Shown: positions 50,664 through 59,938, counted from the stretch's first letter. The stretch: 64,000 nt of DNA from Bacillota bacterium (GCA_013177945.1 JABLXW010000001.1:62001-126000), one strand, 5' to 3'. Notes: generated from the letters alone by a model not told the origin. A program made the numbers and translations.

Positions 50664-51215
50664 GTGGAAAAACTGCGCGTGATCGGCGGAATTGCGAAGG
50701 GAAAACGGCTGAAAACCAGAAAGTCGAAGGATTTGAGACCCGCGACTGACTTTGTCAGAGAGGCTCTTTTCAATATCATTGCCCCACGGGTGCCAAACAG
50801 CATCTTTTTAGATCTCTTTGCAGGAACCGGAAGCATTGGAATTGAAGCGTTAAGCCGGGGGGCGCAAGAAGTTGTTTTCGTGGAAAAAGATCCCCAAAAT
50901 GCTGACTTAATCCAGGAAAATTTGAAAATTACCAGATTTCTTGCCCAAGCGCAAATTTACAGGTGCGATGCTTTCAAGGCCCTTAATCTTTTAAAAAAGA
51001 GGGAATACGGGTTCGACCTGATCTTTGTTGACCCTCCCTTCAGACAGGGTTTAGTGGCACCAACTCTGAATTGCCTGTACCGGCTAAAACTTTTGCGTCC
51101 AGGGGGGTTGATTATTACCCGGAGCGCCTTCGGGGAGGAAATAACGGCAAACAGGTTGCCAGTTCGGGAGGAGAGGTATGGAGACAGTGTTCTGAGATTT
51201 TACTCCGGGGAGTAA
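50664..51215 (+). CDS. rsmD: 16S rRNA (guanine(966)-N2)-methyltransferase
   Basis: A 183-residue rRNA methyltransferase. Conserved: RVIGGIAKGKRLK, RPATDFVREALFNII, FLDLFAGTGSIGIEALSRGA (SAM site) and the catalytic FVDPPF. It methylates G966 of 16S rRNA during ribosome assembly. GTG start. The order rsmD-coaD is common in Firmicutes and supports the assignment. Confidence 0.96.
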   Translation: MEKLRVIGGIAKGKRLKTRKSKDLRPATDFVREALFNIIAPRVPNSIFLDLFAGTGSIGIEALSRGAQEVVFVEKDPQNADLIQENLKITRFLAQAQIYRCDAFKALNLLKKREYGFDLIFVDPPFRQGLVAPTLNCLYRLKLLRPGGLIITRSAFGEEITANRLPVREERYGDSVLRFYSGE

Positions 51216-51241
51216 TTGCAATCACGAGGAAGGAGGTCATC

Positions 51242-51733
51242 ATGAAAGTTGCGGTTTACCCTGGCAGTTTTGATCCGATCACTTACGGCCACCTGGATAT
51301 CATCGAAAGGGCTGCCCTAATCTTTGATAAAGTTATTGTGGCTGTATGTATCAACCCCGGGAAACAACCCCTCTTTTCGATAGAAGAAAGGGTGGAGATG
51401 ATCACGCGGGAGTGCAAGCACCTCCCAAATGTTGAGGTGGGATCTTTTAGAGGATTGTTGAGTGACTTTGTGCGCCAGCAGGAAGCTCGCGCCATTGTCC
51501 GGGGTCTGCGCGCGATCTCAGATTTTGAAAGCGAATTTCAAATGGCCCTGATGAACCGGAAGCTTAATCCTGCGGCGGAAACGGTCTTTCTGGTCTCGCA
51601 GCCGAAATATTCTTACTTAAGTTCAAGCATCGTCAAGGAGATCGCAAGCCTGGGTGGAGATGTCACGGGTTTTGTTTCAGATCAGGTAGCCTCACGACTG
51701 AAGGAAAAATTTCTGCAGAATTGCAAGCGGTAA
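51242..51733 (+). CDS. coaD: pantetheine-phosphate adenylyltransferase
   Basis: A 163-residue nucleotidyltransferase of CoA biosynthesis. It has YPGSFDPITYGHLDII with the catalytic (T/H)xGH motif, RGLRAISDFESEFQMAL, and the ISSS-like SYLSSSIVKEIASLGG motif. ATG 51242 directly follows AAGGAGGT; longer upstream in-frame sequence runs inside rsmD and is rejected. It produces dephospho-CoA from ATP and phosphopantetheine. Confidence 0.97.
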   Translation: MKVAVYPGSFDPITYGHLDIIERAALIFDKVIVAVCINPGKQPLFSIEERVEMITRECKHLPNVEVGSFRGLLSDFVRQQEARAIVRGLRAISDFESEFQMALMNRKLNPAAETVFLVSQPKYSYLSSSIVKEIASLGGDVTGFVSDQVASRLKEKFLQNCKR

Positions 51734-51751
51734 GCAGACGGAGGTGGGAGG

Positions 51752-52198
51752 GTGGATATCTTCAAGGTCCTGGATGAATTTGAAAGCATCATCCAGAGCA
51801 GCAAAAAGGTGCCGATGACCGGTAAAATTTTAATCAGCGAAGAAGTGCTGCTTGATTTTCTAGACCGGATCAGAACAATTTTACCGGAGGAAATTCGCCA
51901 GGCTAAATTGTTGAGCAGGGAAAGAGAAAGAGTAATTCAAGAGGCCCGCGAAGAGGCAGAACGGATCCTCGCCGAGGTTCGGGAAGAAGTTAACCGCTTG
52001 ACCAGCGAAAGTGAATTGACGAAACAGGCCCAGGCAGCAGCCGAGGAAATTGTTTCCCAGGCAAGACGCGTTGCCAGGGAAATCCGCAACGGGGCAACGG
52101 AATATGCCGACGAGATTTTACGTCAGCTTGAAGGGAGTCTAGATCAAAACCTCTCTGTCATCCGCAGGGCGCGGGAAGAACTCAGCCAGATGAAGTGA
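51752..52198 (+). CDS. coiled-coil protein downstream of coaD
   Basis: A 148-residue protein, mostly long charged helix (RERERVIQEAREEAERILAEV, then ARRVAREIRNGATEYADEIL), resembling stator-like or DivIVA-like coiled coils. In related genomes the gene after coaD is often called ATPase, without evidence. GTG 51752 is after GGAGGTGGGAGG. Conserved position suggests a housekeeping or division-related role; function unknown. Confidence 0.75.
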   Translation: MDIFKVLDEFESIIQSSKKVPMTGKILISEEVLLDFLDRIRTILPEEIRQAKLLSRERERVIQEAREEAERILAEVREEVNRLTSESELTKQAQAAAEEIVSQARRVAREIRNGATEYADEILRQLEGSLDQNLSVIRRAREELSQMK

Positions 52199-52205
52199 GT
52201 ACTGT

Positions 52206-53408
52206 TCAGCGAATGATAATTACTTTTTTTCGAAAAGATCTGGCAAAAGAGATGATGCAAAAGGTAATTGCTCCAGTCAGGAAAACCGCCGCCCAGACCA
52301 GAGGGTCCCGGGGAGAGATGGCTAAAATTGCTTGAACCGGGGAGCAGGTGAAGATGCAAGTCAGCGAAACCGCAATTGCAGCCTGGAGAAACCGCGTTAA
52401 AATGTAAGTCAAAATCCGGAGGTCGGTTCCTGCAACCATTCCTGCTACCTGAGCCTGAACGGCAAGTCCGTTCCATGCTAAAATTGCTTCGACCATCATC
52501 AGTTGTTGAAGTAGAGAACCGTTAACTTTGCTTGCTTCGTTGATTCCAATTGTAATTTCAAAAAAACCGTACAACAAAGGCCGGAATAAAGAAGGATCAA
52601 AATTGAAAAATGCGGCAAGGGGATTTAAAATCCTGGTAATTGCTGCAAACAAGCCCACCGCTTGGAGAATCCCTAGCAGTACCGAGAAGAGGGTGATGAA
52701 GCCTCCAATGGTGAGAAGAGTAATGGTTGTGCTGCGAATTGTCTCCCCCAGCAGGGCCCCGAAGCCCTGTTCTTTAAGCCGTGAAGCCTTTTGAAAGGCC
52801 CTGAGGGCGCTGGCTAAAAGGGATTCCTTTGACATTCCAGATCGCGGGGGATGACCAGGAGAAATCCGAGAAAAAAATTTGAGGATCACCCCGCATAAAA
52901 AATTCGAAAAGTAATGGATCCCGGCGATCAAGGGGCCCAGCGCCGGATTTTGAAACATTCCCGCGCTTACAGCCCCCAACATGAAGAGAGGGCTGGCATT
53001 GCTGGTGAAGGATAAAAGCCTTTCTCCTTCGTCCTTGGTGCAGAGGTTCGTCTGGCGCAGGCGAGCAGTAAGAACTGCACATAAAGGAAAACCCGAAAGG
53101 TAGCTCACGGCCAGAATAAATCCGCCGCTTCCCGGCAGATTGAAGAGGGGCCGCATTACCGGTTCCAGAAAGGTCCCGAAAAAAGCGATAAAGCCCAAAT
53201 TCATGAGAAGATCAGAAATGATGAAAAAAGGGAGGAGGCTGGGCAGAACTATTTCCCACCACACCTCTAAACCCCGCCGGGCGGCCCGGAGGACAACGAC
53301 AGGAAAGCAAATCATCCCGATGCCAAAACTTAGAAAGATGAAAATCCAGAAAAAAGATATGCCAGTTCTTCGGAGTTCAAAGTTGGAAAGCATTCTCCGT
53401 GCCAGCAT
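52206..53408 (-). CDS. ylbJ: sporulation integral membrane protein YlbJ
   Basis: A 400-residue polytopic membrane protein of the nucleoside-recognition/Gate family. The YlbJ pattern is visible: LVPSLLPFFI-like (here IVLPSLLPFFIISDLLM), GSGGFILAVSYLSGFPLCA, SFTSNASPLFMLGAV and a second Gate half near IGGFITLFSVLL. The ATG at 53408 has GGGAGGT upstream; a longer frame to 53471 lacks one. In Bacillus it is a sporulation gene under sigma-E, which points to a spore-forming host. Confidence 0.9.
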   Translation of the reverse strand: MLARRMLSNFELRRTGISFFWIFIFLSFGIGMICFPVVVLRAARRGLEVWWEIVLPSLLPFFIISDLLMNLGFIAFFGTFLEPVMRPLFNLPGSGGFILAVSYLSGFPLCAVLTARLRQTNLCTKDEGERLLSFTSNASPLFMLGAVSAGMFQNPALGPLIAGIHYFSNFLCGVILKFFSRISPGHPPRSGMSKESLLASALRAFQKASRLKEQGFGALLGETIRSTTITLLTIGGFITLFSVLLGILQAVGLFAAITRILNPLAAFFNFDPSLFRPLLYGFFEITIGINEASKVNGSLLQQLMMVEAILAWNGLAVQAQVAGMVAGTDLRILTYILTRFLQAAIAVSLTCIFTCSPVQAILAISPRDPLVWAAVFLTGAITFCIISFARSFRKKVIIIR

Positions 53409-53842
53409 TAAATATACCTCCCGGGTTATTAAAGGAAAAAACTTTTTCTCGGAAGGATTATACAAGCTCAATGTAGAAAGTAGACCTGGCAGTATAGCTT
53501 GAGACAGCAGGCTATCTAGAAAAATTTAAGCTGCAAAAAAAGAGTGGTTCCATTAAAACAATTATGATATAATATAAGCAACTCTACCCTGGAGACAGGC
53601 CATAGTCAATCCTAAATAACCGCGCATACTGAGAGCCTTCCTAACAAAAAATCTGCAACATTTCCAACACTTTTTTAACCCCAGGAATTGCTTTCGAATG
53701 CCAGTTTTCACTGGAAAAAAGAAAAGGGCGGGGCCGTTAACCGCCCGGGATACAGGATGCAAAGGCGGGAGAGATCGGTACGCTCTTCTAAAGTACCGAT
53801 TATGGTATATGTTTTTATAATTTCATCAGGGAGGTAGAGTCG
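53409..53842. other. divergent regulatory gap between ylbJ and pta
   Basis: No gene is seen. Present are an extended -10 (TGATATAAT, 53565-53573, plus strand) and a hairpin ATCGGTAC...GTACCGAT (53774-53800) about 45 bases before the pta start, possibly a leader structure. Confidence 0.45.
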
Positions 53843-54877
53843 ATGGCTGTCGTAGGACCCAAGCATCCCATCATGGAGTATGTGTGGGAGAGGGCCCGCC
53901 AGGGTCAAAAGCGCATCGTTCTTCCGGAAACGGAAGATGAAAGGACTTTGCTTGCCGCAGAAATGATCCACAAGGCGGGGCTGGCCAAGGTGATTCTGGT
54001 TGGGAAGGAGGATGAGGTTCGCAAGAAGGCCAAGGAGGCGGGAGCGAATATTGACGACCTGCCGGTAATCGATCCGGATAAGTACGAAAAGACCGAGGAA
54101 TATGCCCAGAAATTAATGGAGATCAGGAAGGGAAAGATTGCGTCCCTTGATGAGGCAAGAAACTTGTTAAAGGATTATCTTTATTTCGGAGTTACAATGG
54201 TCAAGCTGGATGACGCCGACGGTATGGTTGCCGGGGCCAGTCATACCACAGCAGATGTTTTAAGACCTGCTTTTCAAATTATTAAAACAGCTCCCGGAAT
54301 CTCAATTGCCTCTGCTTATTTTGCCATGATTGTGCCTGACTGTTCCTATGGGGAAAATGGATTCTTCCTCTATGCCGATTCCGGAGGTCATCCTAATCCC
54401 ACCGCGGAGGAGCTTGCTGACATCGCAATTACCACCTGCTTGACCATCAAAAACATTTTCGGCGTGAAAGAGGCTTATGCTGCCATGCTCTCTTATTCGA
54501 CAAAGGGAAGCGCCACCCACCCCATCGTTGACAAGGTGATTGAAGCCACCAAGATCGCCAATCAGAAGCGTCCCGATCTTTTCATTGACGGGGAACTGCA
54601 GGGAGATGCCGCCCTTGTTCCCGAAATCGGGAAAAAGAAGGCACCGGGCAGCCCTGTGGCAGGCCGTGCAAACTGCCTCATCTTCCCTGATCTGAACTGC
54701 GGAAACATCGCATATAAATTAACAGAGCGCCTGGCCAAGGCCGAGGCTTATGGACCACTGGTACAGGGTCTGGATAAGCCCATCAACGACCTTTCCCGGG
54801 GCTGCAAGCCGACCGACATCGTCAATGTTGCAGCAGTTGTGGCAGTAAAAGCAATGGTTCCGTACGGCACCCGCTAA
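53843..54877 (+). CDS. pta: phosphate acetyltransferase
   Basis: A 344-residue PTA of the short, single-domain type. It interconverts acetyl-CoA and acetyl phosphate. Visible: KRIVLPETEDERTL, DADGMVAGASHTTADVLRPA, SYGENGFFLYADSG, MLSYSTKGSA and NCLIFPDLNCGNIAYKL, all conserved in Pta. RBS GGGAGGT is upstream of the ATG. ackA follows, completing the acetate branch that makes ATP (or activates acetate) in acetogens and syntrophic acetate oxidisers. Confidence 0.96.
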   Translation: MAVVGPKHPIMEYVWERARQGQKRIVLPETEDERTLLAAEMIHKAGLAKVILVGKEDEVRKKAKEAGANIDDLPVIDPDKYEKTEEYAQKLMEIRKGKIASLDEARNLLKDYLYFGVTMVKLDDADGMVAGASHTTADVLRPAFQIIKTAPGISIASAYFAMIVPDCSYGENGFFLYADSGGHPNPTAEELADIAITTCLTIKNIFGVKEAYAAMLSYSTKGSATHPIVDKVIEATKIANQKRPDLFIDGELQGDAALVPEIGKKKAPGSPVAGRANCLIFPDLNCGNIAYKLTERLAKAEAYGPLVQGLDKPINDLSRGCKPTDIVNVAAVVAVKAMVPYGTR

Positions 54878-55006
54878 ATGAGGGCACATAAGCCTGCATG
54901 CTGTAAGAGGTTGAGAGGCTTTTTCTTGGGTAGCCCTGTCCAAGGCGCAGTCCCTTAAGCCTCTACCTGGGAATAATCAACGAATAAAAAAGGGGGAGAG
55001 AGTTAA

Positions 55007-56392
55007 ATGAAAATTATGACCTTGAACTGCGGGAGTTCCTCCGCAAAGTACATGGTCTATGACTGGGATGCGAAAGAGATCATGTGCAAGGGAATTGTAG
55101 AACGGGTAACGATCGGGCAATCGTTCTGCGTCCACGAAGTGGCAGGAAGGGACGCTGTAAAGGTCGAGCATGAGTGCCCTACACACAGAGAGGCCGTACA
55201 CCTGATCCTCGACCTCTTAGTAAGTCCTGAACACGGTGTCCTGAAGAGCGTCAAAGAGATTGATGCGGTAGGTCACCGTGTAGTTCACGGGGGCGAAAAG
55301 TTTGCGAAATCCGTAATAATCGATGACGAGGTACTGAATACCTTTAAAGAACTGCAAGATCTGGCTCCCTTGCATAACCCCCCAAACATTCTTGGCATCG
55401 AAGCAGCAAAGAGCCTCCTGCCAGACGTCCCCCACATGGCAGTCATGGACACCGCCTGGCACCAGACCATGCAGCCGCCCCAGTACATTTACGCCATTCC
55501 TTACGAATGGTACGAAAAGTACCGGGTGCGCCGCTATGGCTTCCACGGCACCTCCCTCTTGTATGTTTCAAAGCGGGCAGCGGTCCTGCTTGGGAGAGAC
55601 CCCTTTGATGTCAACCTGGTCTGCCTCCACATCGGCAACGGTGTAAGCGCAAACGCCGTCAAGAAAGGAATTTCCTTTGACACCAGCATGGGCTTCACCC
55701 CACTTGAAGGTCTCGTCATGGGCACGCGGGCCGGAGATCACGATGCCGCCCTCGATTTCTACATTATGCAGAAAGAAGGTCTTTCCCCGAAGGAAATTGA
55801 CAGCATCCTGAACAAGAAGAGCGGCATCTTTGGCATCACCGGGAAGTACACCGACCGGCGCGACGTTCTCGAAGCCATGGAAAAAGGTGACGAGCGGGCA
55901 AGGCTTGCCTTCGAAATCGAAAGCTACAGGATCAGGAAATATATCGGTGCGTACGCAGCAGCAATGGGTGGGGTCGATGCCATCGTCTGGACAGCAGGAG
56001 TCGGGGAAATGGCAGCCGACATCCGGGCGCGTGCTATGGAAGGTTTAGAATTTATGGGCATTAAATTTGACCCTGAGTTAAACAAGCTGGCGCGGACGAG
56101 GAACTCTGAATCGGACATCTCGGCCCCGGATTCCAAGGTTAAGATCTTCGTCATCCCAACGGACGAGGAACTCGTCTTTGTGGAAGACGTGGTCGCCCTC
56201 CTGGAGAACCGTTACGATGTCCATACCAACTTCAAGTATTCCTTTGAGAACCCTGAATACAGGAACAAGATGCGGGATGAAGAATTCGTGAAGCAGCTCC
56301 AGAAGAATCCGGATATGATCAGGGCCAGGGCAAAGGTTCCGGGGCGCACTCCAATTAAAGTTACGGTCAACGGCCAGGAAATGGAGATCTGA
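55007..56392 (+). CDS. ackA: acetate kinase with C-terminal extension
   Basis: A 461-residue acetate kinase. ASKHA-fold motifs: NCGSSSAKY, VGHRVVHGGEKF, YGFHGTSLLYVS, HIGNGVSANAV, DTSMGFTPLEGLVMGTR, KKSGIFGITG and WTAGVGEM. It phosphorylates acetate reversibly with ATP. The usual end (IPTDEELV) occurs near residue 390, and about 60 extra, highly charged residues follow (NPEYRNKMRDEEFVKQL, then GRTPIKVTVNGQEM). Typical AckA is near 400 residues. The spacer from pta is 129 bases. RBS AGGGGGAGAG. Confidence 0.95.
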   Translation: MKIMTLNCGSSSAKYMVYDWDAKEIMCKGIVERVTIGQSFCVHEVAGRDAVKVEHECPTHREAVHLILDLLVSPEHGVLKSVKEIDAVGHRVVHGGEKFAKSVIIDDEVLNTFKELQDLAPLHNPPNILGIEAAKSLLPDVPHMAVMDTAWHQTMQPPQYIYAIPYEWYEKYRVRRYGFHGTSLLYVSKRAAVLLGRDPFDVNLVCLHIGNGVSANAVKKGISFDTSMGFTPLEGLVMGTRAGDHDAALDFYIMQKEGLSPKEIDSILNKKSGIFGITGKYTDRRDVLEAMEKGDERARLAFEIESYRIRKYIGAYAAAMGGVDAIVWTAGVGEMAADIRARAMEGLEFMGIKFDPELNKLARTRNSESDISAPDSKVKIFVIPTDEELVFVEDVVALLENRYDVHTNFKYSFENPEYRNKMRDEEFVKQLQKNPDMIRARAKVPGRTPIKVTVNGQEMEI

Positions 56393-56419
56393 TTTCAGGT
56401 AAAAAATAATTTTACCAGC

Positions 56420-56450
56420 CGAGGGGAAGGTTATTAACACCTTCCCCTCG
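56420..56450 (+). terminator. terminator-like hairpin after ackA
   Basis: CGAGGGGAAGGT (56420-56431) pairs perfectly with ACCTTCCCCTCG (56439-56450) around a 7-base loop. The T-run is short, but the position immediately before a new promoter supports termination. Confidence 0.75.
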
Positions 56451-56454
56451 TTCG

Positions 56455-56483
56455 TTGACACGGGGGTAGGCGACCGGTATAAT
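56455..56483 (+). promoter_or_regulatory. consensus sigmaA promoter
   Basis: TTGACA (56455-56460), a 17-base spacer, then TATAAT (56478-56483): a perfect consensus promoter. It drives the DUF177-rpmF genes that start 28 bases later. Confidence 0.92.
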
Positions 56484-56510
56484 GTGGGGTGATTAAAGGG
56501 AGTGATCTCA

Positions 56511-57041
56511 GTGAAAATCGATGTCAGTGAGCTGCGCAAGGTAAAGGGGCGTGTGGAAGAATTTGCCGGAAATCTCCCCGGTTTCACCGTTGATTTTCAG
56601 GGTGCTGCCATTGCCGTACGCGGCCTTAAGGTTTTGGGGAAAGCAACCAATACAGGAAAAGAAATTTTGGTTCAGGGAAATGTAGAGGCAAGAGCAGAAC
56701 TGAACTGCAGTCTTTGCCTGAAGCCGTTTTTATTCGACCTGAAATTTCCCTTTACGGAGTCTTTTTTCAGGGTAGGGGATGCAGGATTAAAAAAAGAGGA
56801 GGGGTTAGGAAGAGTTTACGAAGGAGATACAATTGATTTAACCGAAGTCATCAACGAAGGCCTGATTTTATCTCTTCCCATGAAGCCGCTTTGCAAACCA
56901 GGTTGCCGGGGATTGTGTGCGGCCTGCGGCCTGGATTTGAATCTCGGAGAGTGCAACTGCGAGAAGCAGGAGGGAGACCCCAGGCTGATTGTGCTGGGAG
57001 AGCTATTGAAAAAAAATGCAAAAAATAATCAGGAGGTTTAA
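56511..57041 (+). CDS. DUF177 (YceD-type) protein
   Basis: A 176-residue protein of the YceD/DUF177 family, normally encoded just before rpmF and linked with 23S rRNA processing. Family marks: an N-terminal half with a LNCSLCLKPF cysteine pair and a C-terminal CKPGCRGLCAACG ahead of the LNLGECNC segment. GTG 56511 is selected because GGGAG is 9 bases upstream. Confidence 0.93.
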   Translation: MKIDVSELRKVKGRVEEFAGNLPGFTVDFQGAAIAVRGLKVLGKATNTGKEILVQGNVEARAELNCSLCLKPFLFDLKFPFTESFFRVGDAGLKKEEGLGRVYEGDTIDLTEVINEGLILSLPMKPLCKPGCRGLCAACGLDLNLGECNCEKQEGDPRLIVLGELLKKNAKNNQEV

Positions 57042-57046
57042 GAGAA

Positions 57047-57220
57047 ATGGGTGTACCGAAAAGAAGAGTATCAAAGGCCCGGAAAAATAAACGGAGGGCA
57101 ATGTGGAAAATAAGCGGCCCTACGGTGGTCCTCTGTCCCCACTGTCATGAACCGAAAATGGCGCATCGCATCTGCCCTGAGTGCGGCTACTACCGGGGCA
57201 AGGCGGTCTTGGAAAAATAA
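57047..57220 (+). CDS. rpmF: ribosomal protein L32
   Basis: 57 residues beginning MGVPKRRVSKARKNKRR, the hallmark of L32, with the zinc-ribbon cysteines CPHC and CPEC. A 50S subunit component. RBS AGGAGG before the ATG. It is 5 bases after DUF177, as in most bacteria. Confidence 0.97.
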   Translation: MGVPKRRVSKARKNKRRAMWKISGPTVVLCPHCHEPKMAHRICPECGYYRGKAVLEK

Positions 57221-57240
57221 ACTCCCAACAGGAAAAGCTC

Positions 57241-57284
57241 AAAAGACAAGAGGTTCTTCACAAAACCTGCTTGTCTTTTTTATT
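57241..57284 (+). terminator. terminator after rpmF
   Basis: AAAAGACAAG (57241-57250) pairs with CTTGTCTTTT (57270-57279), with an inner AGGTT/AACCT stem, and a T-run follows. Confidence 0.85.
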
Positions 57285-57313
57285 TCTTTGTAATATACTA
57301 AATTACAGGAATT

Positions 57314-57345
57314 TTTATTACCTGTTAATAATAATAGGTCATAAA
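57314..57345 (+). promoter_or_regulatory. possible FapR operator upstream of fapR
   Basis: An AT-rich imperfect inverted repeat, TTACCTG...AATAGGTCA, lies 15-45 bases before the fapR start. FapR commonly controls its own operon through an AT-rich palindrome, so autoregulation is likely. The match to the consensus was judged by eye only. Confidence 0.4.
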
Positions 57346-57358
57346 TAAGGTTGTTGAA

Positions 57359-57952
57359 ATGATGAGGAAAAAGCGAACCCAGGAGAAACTGGAAAGGCAC
57401 CAAAAGTTAACCACATATCTGCAGGAGAATCCGTTTTTAACAGACGAAGAGCTTGCCGACTTGCTGGCGGTAAGCGTCCCCACGGTCCGCCTGGACCGGC
57501 TTGAATTGGGAATTCCCGAACTGAGGGTGCGGACCAAAGAGGTTGCAGAACGGTTTTACGGGAAAATCCGGTCCCTCATGACAGGCGAACTGATTGGAGA
57601 ACCCGTGGAAATCCAGATCGGAAAAAGGGGTGTTTCCGTACTTGAAGTAAGGAGGGACATGGTTTTTGCAAAAACGAAAATTCTGCGGGGCCACTACCTT
57701 TTTGCGCAGGCCAATTCCCTGGCCGTGGCTCTAATCAATGCCGAGGTGGTTTTAACCGGAAGTGCACGGGTCCGTTTCTTGAAACCTGTTTACTGGAAGG
57801 ATAAGGTAACTGCCTGCGCCGAGGTGGTAACCCGGAAAGGAAACAGCTATCTGGTAAGGGTCAACTCGCGGGTAGGCAAGGAGGATGTTTTAAGGAGCCA
57901 GTTCACTGTTGTGGCAAAGGAGATGAAGGAGCTTTATGAAAGTTGCCGTTGA
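57359..57952 (+). CDS. fapR: fatty acid biosynthesis transcriptional regulator FapR
   Basis: A 197-residue regulator with an N-terminal DeoR-like helix-turn-helix (LTDEELADLLAVSVPTVRLDR, residues about 27-47) and a C-terminal hot-dog domain (GHYLFAQANSLAVALINAEVVLTG), which binds malonyl-CoA. It represses the fatty acid and phospholipid genes that follow. ATG 57359 or 57362. It overlaps plsX by 17 bases. Confidence 0.95.
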   Translation: MMRKKRTQEKLERHQKLTTYLQENPFLTDEELADLLAVSVPTVRLDRLELGIPELRVRTKEVAERFYGKIRSLMTGELIGEPVEIQIGKRGVSVLEVRRDMVFAKTKILRGHYLFAQANSLAVALINAEVVLTGSARVRFLKPVYWKDKVTACAEVVTRKGNSYLVRVNSRVGKEDVLRSQFTVVAKEMKELYESCR

Positions 57953-58943
57953 CGCCATGGGGGGTGATTATGCTCCTGAGGAAATTGTTAAAGGGGCGGT
58001 TGAAGCAGTCGTAAAAGACGGGACCCAGATTATCCTGGTGGGGAAAAAGGAAAGGGTTCAAGCGGAATTAAATAAATACCACTACCCTCCTGAGTTGATA
58101 TCCTGCGTTCATGCACCTGAGAGCATCGAGATGGATGAGGAGCCTGTACCGGCGGTCCGGAGAAAAAAAAATGCCTCCCTTGTGGTTGCCACAAGGCTTG
58201 TCAAGGAGAGAACCGCAGCAGCAATTGTCTCCGCCGGAAACACCGGGGCTCAAATGGCAGCTTCACTTTTTGAATTGGGCCGGATTCCGGGAGTCGAAAG
58301 GCCGGCTATCGCCACTGTTTTCCCTTCTCCTGGAGGCCCCAAAGTCTTGATCGATTCCGGGGCAAATGTAGACTGTAAAGCCCGCCACCTCGTCCAATTT
58401 GCCTGTTTGGGGAGCATCTATGCCCGGGAAGTGCTCGGGATCGAAAGCCCGCGGGTTGCCCTCCTCAATATCGGAAGCGAACCGAACAAAGGAAACGAAG
58501 CGGTTGTAGAGGCATTCCAAATTTTAGAAAAGACAAAGAATCTTTTATTTGCGGGAAATCTTGAAGGACGTGATTTTTTCACAGGAGATGTTGATGTTAT
58601 TGTCTGCGATGGTTTTCTTGGCAATGTTGTTTTAAAGCTCACAGAAGGCCTGGTTGCAGCACTTTTCATGATGATCAGGTCGGAACTCAAAAAAAATCCC
58701 CTCCGGTCGCTCGGGGGAGTTTTGGTAAAACCGGGGTTTCGTGAGATTTTGCGGAAACTGGATTATACGGAATACGGAGGTGCACCCCTTTTGGGAGTGC
58801 AGGGGATAAGCATTATCTGCCACGGCAGTTCCCGAGCCAAGGCAATCCGGAACGCGATTCGTTTTGCGCAGGAAGCTGCCCGGAAAAACCTTTTGGAACT
58901 TGTTAAAAAGGGATTAGGGGGAAATCTTTGTGAGTCAGGTTAA
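57936..58943 (+). CDS. plsX: phosphate acyltransferase PlsX
   Basis: A 335-residue enzyme that converts acyl-ACP to acyl phosphate for phospholipid synthesis. It begins MKVAVDAMGGDYAP and has VSAGNTGAQMAASLF, LNIGSEPNKGNE, FAGNLEGRD and FLGNVVLKLTEG. Overlaps with fapR and fabH show a tightly packed operon. Confidence 0.97.
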   Translation: MKVAVDAMGGDYAPEEIVKGAVEAVVKDGTQIILVGKKERVQAELNKYHYPPELISCVHAPESIEMDEEPVPAVRRKKNASLVVATRLVKERTAAAIVSAGNTGAQMAASLFELGRIPGVERPAIATVFPSPGGPKVLIDSGANVDCKARHLVQFACLGSIYAREVLGIESPRVALLNIGSEPNKGNEAVVEAFQILEKTKNLLFAGNLEGRDFFTGDVDVIVCDGFLGNVVLKLTEGLVAALFMMIRSELKKNPLRSLGGVLVKPGFREILRKLDYTEYGGAPLLGVQGISIICHGSSRAKAIRNAIRFAQEAARKNLLELVKKGLGGNLCESG

Positions 58944-59925
58944 GATGAGGGGTGTTGCAATCACAGGCCTGGGAAAACACCTGCCGGACCAGAGGCTTAC
59001 AAACAGTGATTTAGAAAAAATGGTAGAAACAAGTGATGAATGGATTCTCTCGCGCACCGGAATCAAAGAAAGGCGGATTGCCGCACCGGATGAGCCCTCC
59101 TCAAGTCTGGCTTTAAAGGCTGCAGAAAAGGCCCTGTTCGAGGCAAGAGTTGAACCGGATCAGGTTGATTTGATTATCGTTGCAACTGTAACGCCGGACA
59201 TGTTCTTCCCTTCCACAGCATGTCTGGTCCAGGCAGGTTTAGGGGCAACACATGCTGCAGCTTTTGACATCGAGGCAGCATGTCCGGGTTTCATTTATGC
59301 CTGTGCGGCAGGCTCCCAGTTCGTTGCCACAGGGATGTACAACTGCGTTCTGGTTATCGGAGTCGATACCCTAAGCAAGATTGTCAACTGGACAGACCGA
59401 AGCACCTGCGTTTTGTTCGGCGACGGAGCAGGAGCTGCGGTTCTCCAGCCTGCTCCTGAACATAAGGGATTTCTCTCTTTCGTTCTCGGCGCTGATGGAA
59501 CGGGGGAAGATTTCCTCAAAATGCCTGCCGGCGGTTCCCGCTTTCCGGCCTCTCCCGAAACCGTTGCAAGCCGGCTCCATACCATCCACATGAACGGAAA
59601 CGAAGTCTTCAAATTCGCGGTGCGGGCAATGCCCGAAGCGGCTCTGGAAAGCCTGGCCCGCGCCGGCCTCAGAGCCGACCAGGTGGATCTTTTGATCCCC
59701 CATCAGGCGAATCTGCGGATCATCGAAGCAGCACGTAAAAGGATGGGGCTTCCTCCGGAAAAAGTTTTTGTGAATCTGGAGAAATACGGAAACACTTCGG
59801 CAGCATCGATTCCCGTTGCCTTGACCGAAGCCGTCGAAGAGGGGAAAATCAGGGAGGGCTCCGTCGTTGTTTTAACAGCCTTCGGGGCTGGATTCACCTG
59901 GGCTGCGTGCACTTTGCGGTGGTAG
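58930..59925 (+). CDS. fabH: beta-ketoacyl-ACP synthase III
   Basis: A 331-residue condensing enzyme that starts fatty acid synthesis from acyl-CoA and malonyl-ACP. Catalytic Cys is in the AACPGF motif, His in PHQAN, Asn in YGNTSAAS; the TSDEWI and TGIKERR segments are typical. GTG 58930 overlaps plsX. Confidence 0.97.
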   Translation: MSQVKMRGVAITGLGKHLPDQRLTNSDLEKMVETSDEWILSRTGIKERRIAAPDEPSSSLALKAAEKALFEARVEPDQVDLIIVATVTPDMFFPSTACLVQAGLGATHAAAFDIEAACPGFIYACAAGSQFVATGMYNCVLVIGVDTLSKIVNWTDRSTCVLFGDGAGAAVLQPAPEHKGFLSFVLGADGTGEDFLKMPAGGSRFPASPETVASRLHTIHMNGNEVFKFAVRAMPEAALESLARAGLRADQVDLLIPHQANLRIIEAARKRMGLPPEKVFVNLEKYGNTSAASIPVALTEAVEEGKIREGSVVVLTAFGAGFTWAACTLRW

Positions 59926-59938
59926 GGAGGGGATTGAA

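Noticed and set aside
51071-51241. A longer CoaD with a 57-residue N-terminal extension
   Set aside because: The extension lies inside rsmD in another frame, and AAGGAGGT sits immediately before the ATG at 51242.
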